From: Planctomycetota bacterium
Lineage (GTDB): Bacteria > Planctomycetota > Phycisphaerae > WQYP01
Length of the DNA stretch: 9,162 bases
Assembly (NCBI GenBank): GCA_021798635.1
Contig: JAJZGH010000205.1
Location: 1 to 9,162 of the forward strand
Direction of reading: 5' to 3'
Shown here: positions 1 through 5,081 of the stretch, piece after piece
How positions within the stretch are numbered: the first letter of the stretch is position 1
How the letters are laid out: each line of letters opens with the position of its first letter
Position numbers and translations under genes: made by a program
Notes under the pieces: model-generated
The model's database searches: none
Told to the model about the DNA's origin: nothing
Seen by the model: the letters and a program-made list of their open reading frames with translations, nothing else

Positions 1-21
1 GTTCGAATCCCGCTCTCTCCG
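1..21 (+). tRNA. 3' end of a tRNA gene, probably tRNA-Ser (partial)
   Basis: The window opens inside a T-arm: the last stem base, the loop TTCGAAT, the 3' stem strand CCCGC, the acceptor strand TCTCTCC and a discriminator G at 21. The acceptor strand TCTCTCC with discriminator G is typical of bacterial serine tRNAs, whose 5' end is usually GGAGAGA. The anticodon is outside the window, so the identity is inferred. The next bases are TTG, so CCA is not encoded and would have to be added enzymatically. A tRNA 3' end is a common boundary of accessory DNA, and a truncated transposase starts about 130 bp downstream. Confidence 0.72.
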
Positions 22-153
22 TTGCGGCCCCCAGCCGAAACAGAGCAGGGAAGAAGAAAAAACACACACCCGAACAAACTAAACCCCAAACCGCAACACA
101 GCGCACGCCCAGCGCGCAAATCCCCTGCGGTCTACTGCTCAACTCTCTACTGA

Positions 154-564
154 TCAGGCCCTGATTGCGCTGTCAAACATTACCGTGTTCACGCCTGCGC
201 GGTTATGCCCCAACATGTCCATCTTTTTGTCGGGCGCACGGCGACGGATATTCGGACGGTCATCGGCGACTTTAATCATTTTGCAACCATGGAACTCTAT
301 CGCCAGAACATCCATCCCGCCCAACTCGGCCCGCCTCAATGCACCACCATCTGGGCCCGCGGCTGCTGGTGTGTCTATCTGCACGCTGCTGATGTACAAC
401 GTGTCACTGCCTATATCAATAGAAATCCACTGCGCGACAGACTTCCGCCCCAGCATTGGAACTGCGTGACGCCATGGCCCGCCGGGAACGATTTTCATGA
501 TTACAACCGCGCTGGTTATGGCGACCATTCCAAAAGAACGCGGCGGCCCCATGCCGCCGGCTAA
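154..564 (+). pseudogene. Truncated REP-associated tyrosine transposase (RAYT) fragment
   Basis: The frame opens after a stop at 151-153 and is recognisable as RAYT from about 178 (HYRVHACAVMPQHVHL...) to about 490 (...LPPQHWNCVTPWP). It aligns colinearly with the C-terminal half of the intact RAYT at 2909-3535. It keeps the HUH motif HVH (His residues near 214-222) and the presumed catalytic Tyr in VTAYINRNP. The roughly 100-residue N-terminal half is missing: nothing RAYT-like is visible between the tRNA end and 153, so the first beta-strand needed for the Y1 fold is lost. The middle part is only loosely similar to the intact copy, so this is an old remnant of another RAYT lineage and not a recent copy. 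An internal ATG at 205 could start a 119-residue peptide, but there is no clear ribosome binding site and function is unlikely. Confidence 0.7.
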
Positions 565-605
565 ATCTCCCCCCAATCCAATTCGCCGCGGGCATCGTGC
601 CCGCG
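541..605. repeat. Two adjacent GC-rich hairpins between RAYT fragment and repeat A
   Basis: The first hairpin has arms CGGCGGC (541-547) and GCCGCCG (553-559) around CCCAT. It overlaps the last codons of the RAYT fragment. The second has arms CGCGGGCA (587-594) and TGCCCGCG (598-605) around TCG and is followed by CTTTCCC. The second could act as a weak terminator on the plus strand, but it lacks a true U-tract. They may be worn remains of REP-like units. The hairpins themselves are certain; their function is inferred. Confidence 0.4.
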
Positions 606-686
606 CTTTCCCAGGTGCCGCGGGAAAACGAAAGACGCAGCGCTGACGGAGTTCAGGAAAATATGACGCCGTCACCGCGCGACGCC

Positions 687-790
687 ATCGGTGGATAAAT
701 CCACCGGCTAACATATACGCGTATGGCACGACATCGGTATTCTTAATTCATTTTGGCGCATGTTAGCCGGCACATTGAATGTGCCGGGGC
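687..790. repeat. BIME-like repeat copy A (two inverted REP-like hairpins)
   Basis: The left REP has arms CGGTGGA (689-695) and TCCACCG (700-706) around TAAA, then the tail CTAACATATACG. The right REP, in inverse orientation, is the tail ATGTTAG followed by arms CCGGCACAT (767-775) and ATGTGCCGG (779-787) around TGA. GGCTAACAT (706-714) and ATGTTAGCC (760-768) also pair, so the whole can fold into a three-way or long cruciform structure. One base of the outer left foot (T688) is changed compared with the other copies. About 65 bp of left flank (from about 620) is also shared with copies B and D. The right edge lies at the stop codon of the HigA-like gene (799-801), so it could also end the higBA transcript. 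Confidence 0.85.
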
Positions 791-798
791 GGCTTCGC

Positions 799-1911
799 TC
801 ACGGCATATTCCACGAAAGCTTCATCTTGCGGGCGGAAAATCGTGAATAATCGCCCGTTAATTTGGCGTAGCGTCCGATCACTAAATCCCGATGCACCCC
901 TATCTCCTGACTGATCTGATCTATTGCGCCAAGCGTGCGGACCGCTGCAATTCGTGCGTCAAGAGACTGCGGAATACACCATTTTGCGGCGAAATGATCC
1001 GCCTCTCGTTCACGCTCGGTCTGATCGCGCCCGCTGTGCTCCGGCCCATCCGCATCAATCACTGCAACTTTTTTTCCATGATGTAGAATATGCGCCGCTT
1101 CATGCAGCAGGGTAAAAACCAGACTATCCAGCCGCCTGCCGCGCAATGTCAATGCGATAACTGCTCTCTCGCCACGCCAGAATGCGGCACCGTTGATGGC
1201 TGCCCCGGCAAACTCTTGAACCAGCACCAATGCAACGCCGGCGGTGCCGAAAGCCTCCTGTGTTTCGGTGATGAACGTATTGAGGCTTTGCTGATCGCGG
1301 ACCGTGAAAGTTCGTTTAGGAATTTCGTCCACACACTTCTGAAAACATTCTGGCGAAAATGCCGCCCCATCCATCGGTTGCGCCGCAATCTCAGCGGCGC
1401 GAAGCCATGTCCACGCGAGGTACGGTTTGGGCTTGGCGGTAGCTTGACGTCGAAACAATGTTCCGGAAATTGCGAAATCGGAAAAATTGTTATCCAGGAA
1501 CGCGGGCTGCGAAACTCCAAAAAACCAGCACAGGTTCCAAATTTTGCATCGTCCGTTGCCCGTTGCCGGGACCAGTCTTCGCCGAGCTAGTTCCGCGTAC
1601 GGAAAATTTTTCTCCCAACCCAGATAGGCTTCGAGCTTTTCTTCATGCTCTTTTAAGGCGATCCGTTGGCGGTACAATCGTTCGCGCTCGTTCCAGAACT
1701 GAGCCGGCACCTGCAATGCCAATTCAAGTTGTTGCGCTGTCTCCGGCGTCAGCGGTGATTTACCTTTAGTGATTTCATTGATGGTCTTGCGCGAAAGCCC
1801 CGTGCGGGTGGCGAGTTCAATTTGAGTTATGCTCCGCTCGTTGATAAGCTCCTGAAGTGTCTGGCCCGGTGGGACCCAGTAATCAGGATTATAAGAGTGC
1901 GTAGATTCCAT
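799..1911 (-). CDS. higA: HigA-type antitoxin fused to ImmA/IrrE-like metallopeptidase domain
   Basis: This 370-residue protein has two parts. Residues 17-80 form an XRE-type helix-turn-helix of the HigA antitoxin family (GQTLQELINERSITQIELA, then TGLSRKTINEITKGKSPLTPE). Residues of about 100-360 match the ImmA/IrrE-like peptidase module, with the zinc motif HEAAH at 270-274 and the downstream acidic ligand region EREREADHFAAKWCIP around 299-314. By family knowledge the HTH binds the operon's operator and neutralises the toxin encoded just upstream; the peptidase-like part is of uncertain activity here. The start at 1911 is chosen because the HTH begins close to it and AGGGG lies about 6 nt upstream. 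A longer in-frame reading to 1980 would overlap the toxin gene and has no support. The toxin stop is 17 bp upstream, the usual toxin-first order. The TGA stop is at the edge of repeat copy A, so the last few residues may have been altered by the repeat. The ORF is intact, unlike its toxin partner. Confidence 0.85.
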   Translation of the reverse strand: MESTHSYNPDYWVPPGQTLQELINERSITQIELATRTGLSRKTINEITKGKSPLTPETAQQLELALQVPAQFWNERERLYRQRIALKEHEEKLEAYLGWEKNFPYAELARRRLVPATGNGRCKIWNLCWFFGVSQPAFLDNNFSDFAISGTLFRRQATAKPKPYLAWTWLRAAEIAAQPMDGAAFSPECFQKCVDEIPKRTFTVRDQQSLNTFITETQEAFGTAGVALVLVQEFAGAAINGAAFWRGERAVIALTLRGRRLDSLVFTLLHEAAHILHHGKKVAVIDADGPEHSGRDQTEREREADHFAAKWCIPQSLDARIAAVRTLGAIDQISQEIGVHRDLVIGRYAKLTGDYSRFSARKMKLSWNMP

Positions 1912-1928
1912 GCGTTCCCCTAGAAGCT

Positions 1929-2259
1929 TTAATGATAGTCTTTGACATCGACAACGCGTAGCGTCACAACCTCCTTCCAATTCAGGCCCCCGTCGGGTTT
2001 CACGGGGGCAGGTTCGGCCGGCTTCAGTATCAAGCGGCAGTTCCCTGAAAGGCGGCAGGCAACACAGCCACTTAGGTCGCCCGTCAGCTCATGCCATCTG
2101 CCGGGCAGATTCCGCATATCCTCCAAACACGCGGCGGCCTCGGCGTCCGCCAGGCGCTTCATAATTGCCTTGGCCAAGCTCAGCACCGTAACGGCTGCGG
2201 AGCTTTTTCTCGGTGTTAAACAACTCCGCCGTCCTGACATCACTGAATTCTATGTTCAT
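1929..2259 (-). pseudogene. higB: HigB-type (RelE/ParE superfamily) toxin gene with a +1 frameshift
   Basis: Two frames together give a complete HigB-like toxin of about 109 residues. The first, from ATG at 2259, reads MNIEFSDVRTAELF...RYGAEL, the usual N-terminus of this family. The second continues AKAIMKRLADAEAA... to LPGRWHELTGDLSG, LSGNCRLIL, PDGGLNWKEV and VKDYH, ending at 1929. The join is in CTTGGCC (minus strand): one extra G at 2174-2175 breaks the frame. Without it the reading is GAG CTT GCC AAG, the family-like ELAK. The start at 2259 is supported by AAGG 7 nt upstream. Members of this superfamily are ribosome-dependent mRNA endonucleases, but as written the product would read out of frame after residue 28. 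A 104-residue ORF from ATG 2243 exists in the second frame, but its N-terminus is not family-like. A sequencing or assembly error is possible. Confidence 0.75.
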
Positions 2260-2275
2260 CTATAGACCTTGTCAA
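2247..2275 (-). promoter_or_regulatory. Sigma70-like promoter spanning the ancestral higB start
   Basis: On the minus strand TTGACA (2275-2270, full match to the -35 consensus) is separated by 17 bp from TAGAAT (2252-2247, five of six to the -10 consensus). Transcription would start near 2240, downstream of the higB ATG at 2259. Such a transcript would not carry the toxin's original start but would still carry higA. It could therefore be an internal antitoxin promoter or a chance match. The element is seen directly; its activity is inferred. Confidence 0.45.
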
Positions 2276-2280
2276 GTAAA

Positions 2281-2299
2281 TGTAACGAAAAAGGTTACA
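2281..2299. promoter_or_regulatory. Palindromic operator candidate upstream of higBA
   Basis: A perfect inverted repeat, TGTAAC (2281-2286) and GTTACA (2294-2299), surrounds a 7-bp A-rich spacer. It lies 22 bp upstream of the higB ATG and 5 bp from the TTGACA box. HigA-type antitoxins repress their own operon through such dyads, so this is the likely HigA binding site. I infer this from position and symmetry only. Confidence 0.5.
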
Positions 2300-2351
2300 C
2301 ATTTTGTCGCTAAAAGCGCCGCGCGGATTGATCTCCCTCTCGGGGGAAACT

Positions 2352-2675
2352 TCAATTTAATGGCATGACCGCCAGCGCCCGGATAAACGCTGCCAGACGC
2401 TCCGCTTCCTGGGCGGTCAGGTCCTGAGGAAGGCTCAACGGGACTAATAATTCGGGGCGGAGGGGATAAGTATGCTTAATCAACCAGCTGCGCGATACCG
2501 GGACGGCTGGTGCCGGCGCAGCACCTGCCGCCGGCACCACAGGCCTTATGTAAATGGGATCGGCACCGCTGGAAAAATCATGTGAATCATCCGCTTGCGC
2601 AGCGTCATCCTCGTCCCAAGGCAACACTTCGAGCGCTAAGGCCTGCCCCAGTGCCACCTGTGCAACGGAATACAT
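2352..2675 (-). CDS. Hypothetical protein, possibly a C-terminal gene remnant
   Basis: This is a 107-residue reading frame from ATG 2675 (MYSVAQVALGQALALEVLPW). It has an acidic stretch near residues 22-36 (DEDDAAQADDSHD), an Ala/Pro-rich linker, and a C-terminal segment YPLRPELLVPLSLPQDLTAQEAERLAAFIRALAV. That segment resembles the 'plasticity' style tail (basic-PLR, then LP.DLT..EAERLA.FI..L) that I have seen at the C-termini of various bacterial proteins, but I cannot name a family. The frame stays open upstream into repeat copy B, whose translation would add MPYAYMLAGGFIHRW; that upstream part is repeat-derived. No good ribosome binding site precedes 2675. It lies between higBA and copy B, on the same strand as both neighbours. 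It may be a decayed 3' end cut off when the repeat arrived, or not a gene at all. Confidence 0.35.
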   Translation of the reverse strand: MYSVAQVALGQALALEVLPWDEDDAAQADDSHDFSSGADPIYIRPVVPAAGAAPAPAVPVSRSWLIKHTYPLRPELLVPLSLPQDLTAQEAERLAAFIRALAVMPLN

Positions 2676-2725
2676 GGCATAACGCCAGCGAAACCGGGAT
2701 TGTTTGCTGCCGCGGCCGGCGAGGG

Positions 2726-2790
2726 GCGGAAAACTAAAGACGCGGCGATGGGGAAGTTCGGGAAAATATGACGCCGTCACCGCGCGACGC
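2726..2790. repeat. Left flank shared by repeat copies A, B and D
   Basis: The 65 bp before the copy B hairpins closely match 620-686 before copy A, including GGAAAATATGACGCCGTCAC followed by CGCGCGACGCC. A more diverged version, with GGAAAATGGGACGCCGT, lies at 3727-3790 before copy D. Copy C has no such flank. The duplicated unit is therefore larger than the hairpin pair. Confidence 0.7.
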
Positions 2791-2894
2791 CACCGGTGGA
2801 TAAATCCACCGGCTAACATATACGCATATGGCACTGCATCGGTATCCTTAATTTATTTTGGTGTATGTTAGCCGGCACATTTAATGTGCCGGGG
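2791..2894. repeat. BIME-like repeat copy B (two inverted REP-like hairpins)
   Basis: The left REP has arms CCGGTGGA (2793-2800) and TCCACCGG (2805-2812) around TAAA, then CTAACATATACGC. The right REP has arms CCGGCACAT (2872-2880) and ATGTGCCGG (2884-2892) around TTA, preceded by the inverse tail GTATGTTAG. It lies immediately downstream of the intact RAYT gene, whose TGA stop (2909-2911) is at the repeat's right edge. It could serve as that gene's terminator. Confidence 0.88.
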
Positions 2895-2908
2895 CGGCTC
2901 TGCCGCCG

Positions 2909-3535
2909 TCACGGGGGTGCGGTCACAAAATGCCATTTTTGTGGCGGCAGGCCGGCCTTGATGGGATTGGCCTGGACATACGCAATGGCCCGGGGTAATT
3001 CAAATTGGTTTAGATATCCACACCATTTGCCTTCCCCCCAAATCGATGCCTGGGCCTCGCCTTCTTGCGCTTTCGGGCACGGCGAAATTCCTTCCTCATT
3101 GAGGCGGCGGGCCGCCTGAGCCTTGAAGTGACCAATAGTTATGCCCAGCGTTCTGGATGGACAGCGCAATACAAGATGAACATGATCCGGCATGATTGCG
3201 CATGCATAAATATGGTAGTTGGCTTCCTGGCGAGCTTGCGCGAATCCGCGGGCGATCGCCCGGGCCTGAATCCCGGATAACATGACTGCCGGAAATTTCA
3301 GCGCCGCCTTAACGGCAACACGTAATACATGATCATGCCGCATTGCCGCCACGGATCGCACATGTCTTCCGCCGGTGGCCGGGCCGCCGAGGTCGTACAG
3401 AGATTTTGATGCAACGTAACGTGACCATGATCCGCGCGGATCATTGGGCAGCCAGAATCCATACATGCACATCACCAGATGCCACGCGATAATAGGTTCC
3501 TTGTCAGGACGTGAGACATTCGTTCGCGTTGCCAT
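2909..3535 (-). CDS. REP-associated tyrosine transposase (RAYT, Y1/HUH family)
   Basis: This 208-residue protein is of the long RAYT type. The N-terminal strand region is IIAWHLVMCMYGFWLPNDPR (15-34) with GSWSRYV following. SGIQARAIARGF lies at 87-98, the HUH motif is in MPDHVHLV (His118, His120), and the presumed nucleophile is Tyr186 in AIAYVQANPIKAGLP, with WHFVT near the end. Family knowledge: RAYTs are single-strand endonucleases related to IS200 TnpA that bind and cleave REP hairpins and are credited with spreading BIMEs. Here the gene sits between BIME copies B and C, exactly the expected context, and no key residue is missing. The start at 3535 fits the family's N-terminus, but the upstream bases show no clear Shine-Dalgarno; a longer in-frame start at 3604 would read through an intergenic hairpin. 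It may be the active source of the repeats in this genome. Confidence 0.9.
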   Translation of the reverse strand: MATRTNVSRPDKEPIIAWHLVMCMYGFWLPNDPRGSWSRYVASKSLYDLGGPATGGRHVRSVAAMRHDHVLRVAVKAALKFPAVMLSGIQARAIARGFAQARQEANYHIYACAIMPDHVHLVLRCPSRTLGITIGHFKAQAARRLNEEGISPCPKAQEGEAQASIWGEGKWCGYLNQFELPRAIAYVQANPIKAGLPPQKWHFVTAPP

Positions 3536-3576
3536 ATTGCGGGGAATTTTACACGGTTCACGCGGGTTTGCCAGAT

Positions 3577-3599
3577 GCCGGCCGCGTTTGCAGGCCGGC
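3577..3599. repeat. Hairpin upstream of the RAYT gene
   Basis: Arms GCCGGCC (3577-3583) and GGCCGGC (3593-3599) flank a 9-nt loop. It lies 41 bp upstream of the RAYT start and directly against repeat copy C, in the place where copies A, B and D have their shared left flank. It would lie in the RAYT leader if transcription starts within or before copy C. Role unknown. Confidence 0.45.
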
Positions 3600-3600
3600 C

Positions 3601-3705
3601 CCACCGGTGGATAAATCCACCGGCTAACATATACGCATATCGCAACATATCGTTATTCCGATTTATTTGGGTATATGTTAGCCGGCACATTTAATGTGCC
3701 GGGGG
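3601..3705. repeat. BIME-like repeat copy C (two inverted REP-like hairpins)
   Basis: The left REP has arms CCGGTGGA (3604-3611) and TCCACCGG (3616-3623) around TAAA. The right REP has arms CCGGCACAT (3682-3690) and ATGTGCCGG (3694-3702) around TTA. The inner dyad is the most complete of all copies: GGCTAACATATAC (3622-3634) pairs perfectly with GTATATGTTAGCC (3671-3683) over 13 bp. It lies upstream of the RAYT gene and bounds it together with copy B. Confidence 0.88.
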
Positions 3706-3726
3706 CGGCGATGGCCGCACAATGAA

Positions 3727-3860
3727 CGGGAAACTGATGCCACAGCGCTGGCCGGGTTCCGGAAAATGGGACGCCGTGGCGGGCCGCGGCCACCGGTGGA
3801 TAAATCCACCGGCTAACATGTACGCATATCGCAAGGTATCGTTATTCCGGCTTATTTCGG
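3727..3860. repeat. Half BIME, copy D: left flank plus left REP only
   Basis: The diverged left flank (3727-3790) is followed by one REP hairpin with arms CCGGTGGA (3793-3800) and TCCACCGG (3805-3812) around TAAA and the tail CTAACATGTACGC. The spacer resembles that of copy C (TATCGTTATTCC) up to about 3860, where similarity stops; the right REP is absent. The aldo/keto reductase stop codon starts 5 bp further on. The hairpin could help terminate that gene's transcript. Confidence 0.8.
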
Positions 3861-3864
3861 TCCC

Positions 3865-4851
3865 TTACTTGCCCAGTCGCTCCATCATGGGGGCGGGGTA
3901 GCGCAGGCCGGCGGTGGCACCTTTGGGGGCGGCGGCGTTGAGGCGGCGGACGTCGTCGGGGGTCAACTTGATATCCTGTGCGGCCAGGTTCTCATGGAGA
4001 TATTTACTGCGACGGGTGCCGGGGATGGGGATTACATCGCTGCCACGGGACAGGACCCAGGCTAATGCCAGTTGACTGGGGGTACACTGTTTTTCTTCCG
4101 CTAGTTCCTGCACTTTTTTGACGAGTTCCAGGTTTTTTTGAAAGTTTTCATTTTGAAATCGCGGGTGATTTCGGCGGTTGTCATTAGCGGCCAGATCCTC
4201 GGGCTTTTTTATCTGACCGGTTAAAAATCCACGCCCCAGCGGGCTATAGGCTACAAAGGCGATTCCCAAATCCCGGCAACTATCCAATACGCCATCTTCG
4301 GGGTCGCGCGTCCAAAGAGAATATTCACTTTGCAGGGCGGCTATTGTATGCACTCGCGAGGCCCGTCGCAGTGTTTCACCACCGGCTTCGGACAAGCCCA
4401 GATATTTTACTTTGCCCGCCTGTACCAGTTCGGCCATGGCTCCGACGGTATCTTCAATCGGCGTGGAAGTATCCACGCGGTGCTGGTAGTACAAATCAAC
4501 ATGATCCACGCCCAGGCGAAGCAGACTGGCATCACAGGCCTGCTTGACATATTCCGGGGTGCCGCACACGCGCAAAAATTCCCCTTTGGGTCCGCGCACG
4601 TTACCGAACTTGGTGGCGAGGAACACTTTGCTTCTGCGGTCTTTGATCGCCTTGCCGACCAGTGATTCATTATGCCCGATGCCGTACATATCCGCGGTAT
4701 CCAGAAAGTTGCCGCCGGCGGCCAGATATTCGTGAATGACCGCAATGGATTGTGCATCATCGGCGGGGCCATAAAATTCACTCATTCCCATACAGCCCAA
4801 CCCGATCGCTGAAACCTGCGGGCCATTTTTTCCTAAAGATCGCGTATGCAT
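3865..4851 (-). CDS. Aldo/keto reductase
   Basis: This is a 328-residue NAD(P)H-dependent oxidoreductase of the aldo/keto reductase superfamily, cytoplasmic, expected to reduce aldehydes or ketones; its substrate cannot be told. It has the usual start [20 protein letters not shown] and the catalytic tetrad Asp51 and Tyr56 (LDTADMYG), Lys81 (LATKFG) and His124 (YYQHRVD). The cofactor-binding C-terminal part is [18 protein letters not shown] and [10 protein letters not shown]. Length and C-terminus look complete and closest to the AKR13/YakC-like group. The start at 4851 has GAGGAG 7 nt upstream on the minus strand; a longer reading to 4929 adds non-family residues. It is transcribed divergently from the ABC transporter block and has its own candidate promoter. 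Repeat copy D abuts its 3' end. Confidence 0.93.
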   Translation of the reverse strand: MHTRSLGKNGPQVSAIGLGCMGMSEFYGPADDAQSIAVIHEYLAAGGNFLDTADMYGIGHNESLVGKAIKDRRSKVFLATKFGNVRGPKGEFLRVCGTPEYVKQACDASLLRLGVDHVDLYYQHRVDTSTPIEDTVGAMAELVQAGKVKYLGLSEAGGETLRRASRVHTIAALQSEYSLWTRDPEDGVLDSCRDLGIAFVAYSPLGRGFLTGQIKKPEDLAANDNRRNHPRFQNENFQKNLELVKKVQELAEEKQCTPSQLALAWVLSRGSDVIPIPGTRRSKYLHENLAAQDIKLTPDDVRRLNAAAPKGATAGLRYPAPMMERLGK

Positions 4852-4880
4852 TGCCAACTCCTCATTGCAGAACAAAGGGT

Positions 4881-4910
4881 ATCGTAGACACCCTGCGGCC
4901 CGAATAGCAA
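4881..4910 (-). promoter_or_regulatory. Candidate promoter of the aldo/keto reductase gene
   Basis: On the minus strand TTGCTA (4910-4905) and TACGAT (4886-4881) are 18 bp apart, each four of six to the sigma70 consensus. Transcription would start near 4874, giving a leader of about 23 nt with the GAGGAG ribosome binding site. The match is modest; position makes it plausible. Confidence 0.33.
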
Positions 4911-4917
4911 GTGCCCT

Positions 4918-4961
4918 CGGCCCGGCCACGTGAGAATCTTCGGCTGGGGGGTGCCGGGCCG
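4918..4961. repeat. GC-rich inverted repeat in the divergent intergenic region
   Basis: CGGCCCGGC (4918-4926) and GCCGGGCCG (4953-4961) form a perfect 9-bp dyad around 26 nt. It lies between the two divergent candidate promoters, just upstream of the aldo/keto reductase -35 box. It may be an operator or structural remnant; it is not a convincing terminator because the T-rich stretch (4978-4983) is too far away. Confidence 0.35.
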
Positions 4962-4986
4962 TTTAGCGCTTTATTAATTTTTTGGC

Positions 4987-5015
4987 ATGACACTTTGCGA
5001 TGATACGGGCATAAT
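4987..5015 (+). promoter_or_regulatory. Candidate sigma70 promoter of the ABC transporter block
   Basis: ATGACA (4987-4992) and CATAAT (5010-5015) are 17 bp apart, each five of six to the consensus. Transcription would begin near 5022, leaving a leader of about 60 nt before the permease ATG at 5082. No other strong promoter is visible between the block's genes. Confidence 0.45.
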
Positions 5016-5081
5016 TAGGTTTTGCCGGGGCGTTGAGGCTCTGCGGCGGCATTGTTTGCGGCGTAACGGCGTTGGGCGACC

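Noticed and set aside
22..153. A/C-rich stretch after the tRNA as a regulatory RNA or attachment site
   Set aside because: No second copy of the tRNA end, no hairpin and no ORF could be found in it; an attachment site would need a direct repeat elsewhere, which I did not see in the window.
154..729. Minus-strand 191-residue ORF beginning MPYAYMLAGGFIHRW
   Set aside because: It is the antisense of the RAYT remnant plus translated repeat copy A; composition is not protein-like and it has no family motif.
3472..3690. Minus-strand 72-residue ORF beginning in repeat copy C
   Set aside because: It overlaps the RAYT gene in another frame and its start is translated repeat; no independent support.
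687..3860. CRISPR array as an explanation of the repeats
   Set aside because: The units are about 100 bp, internally palindromic, irregularly spaced and separated by genes; no short uniform spacers and no cas genes.
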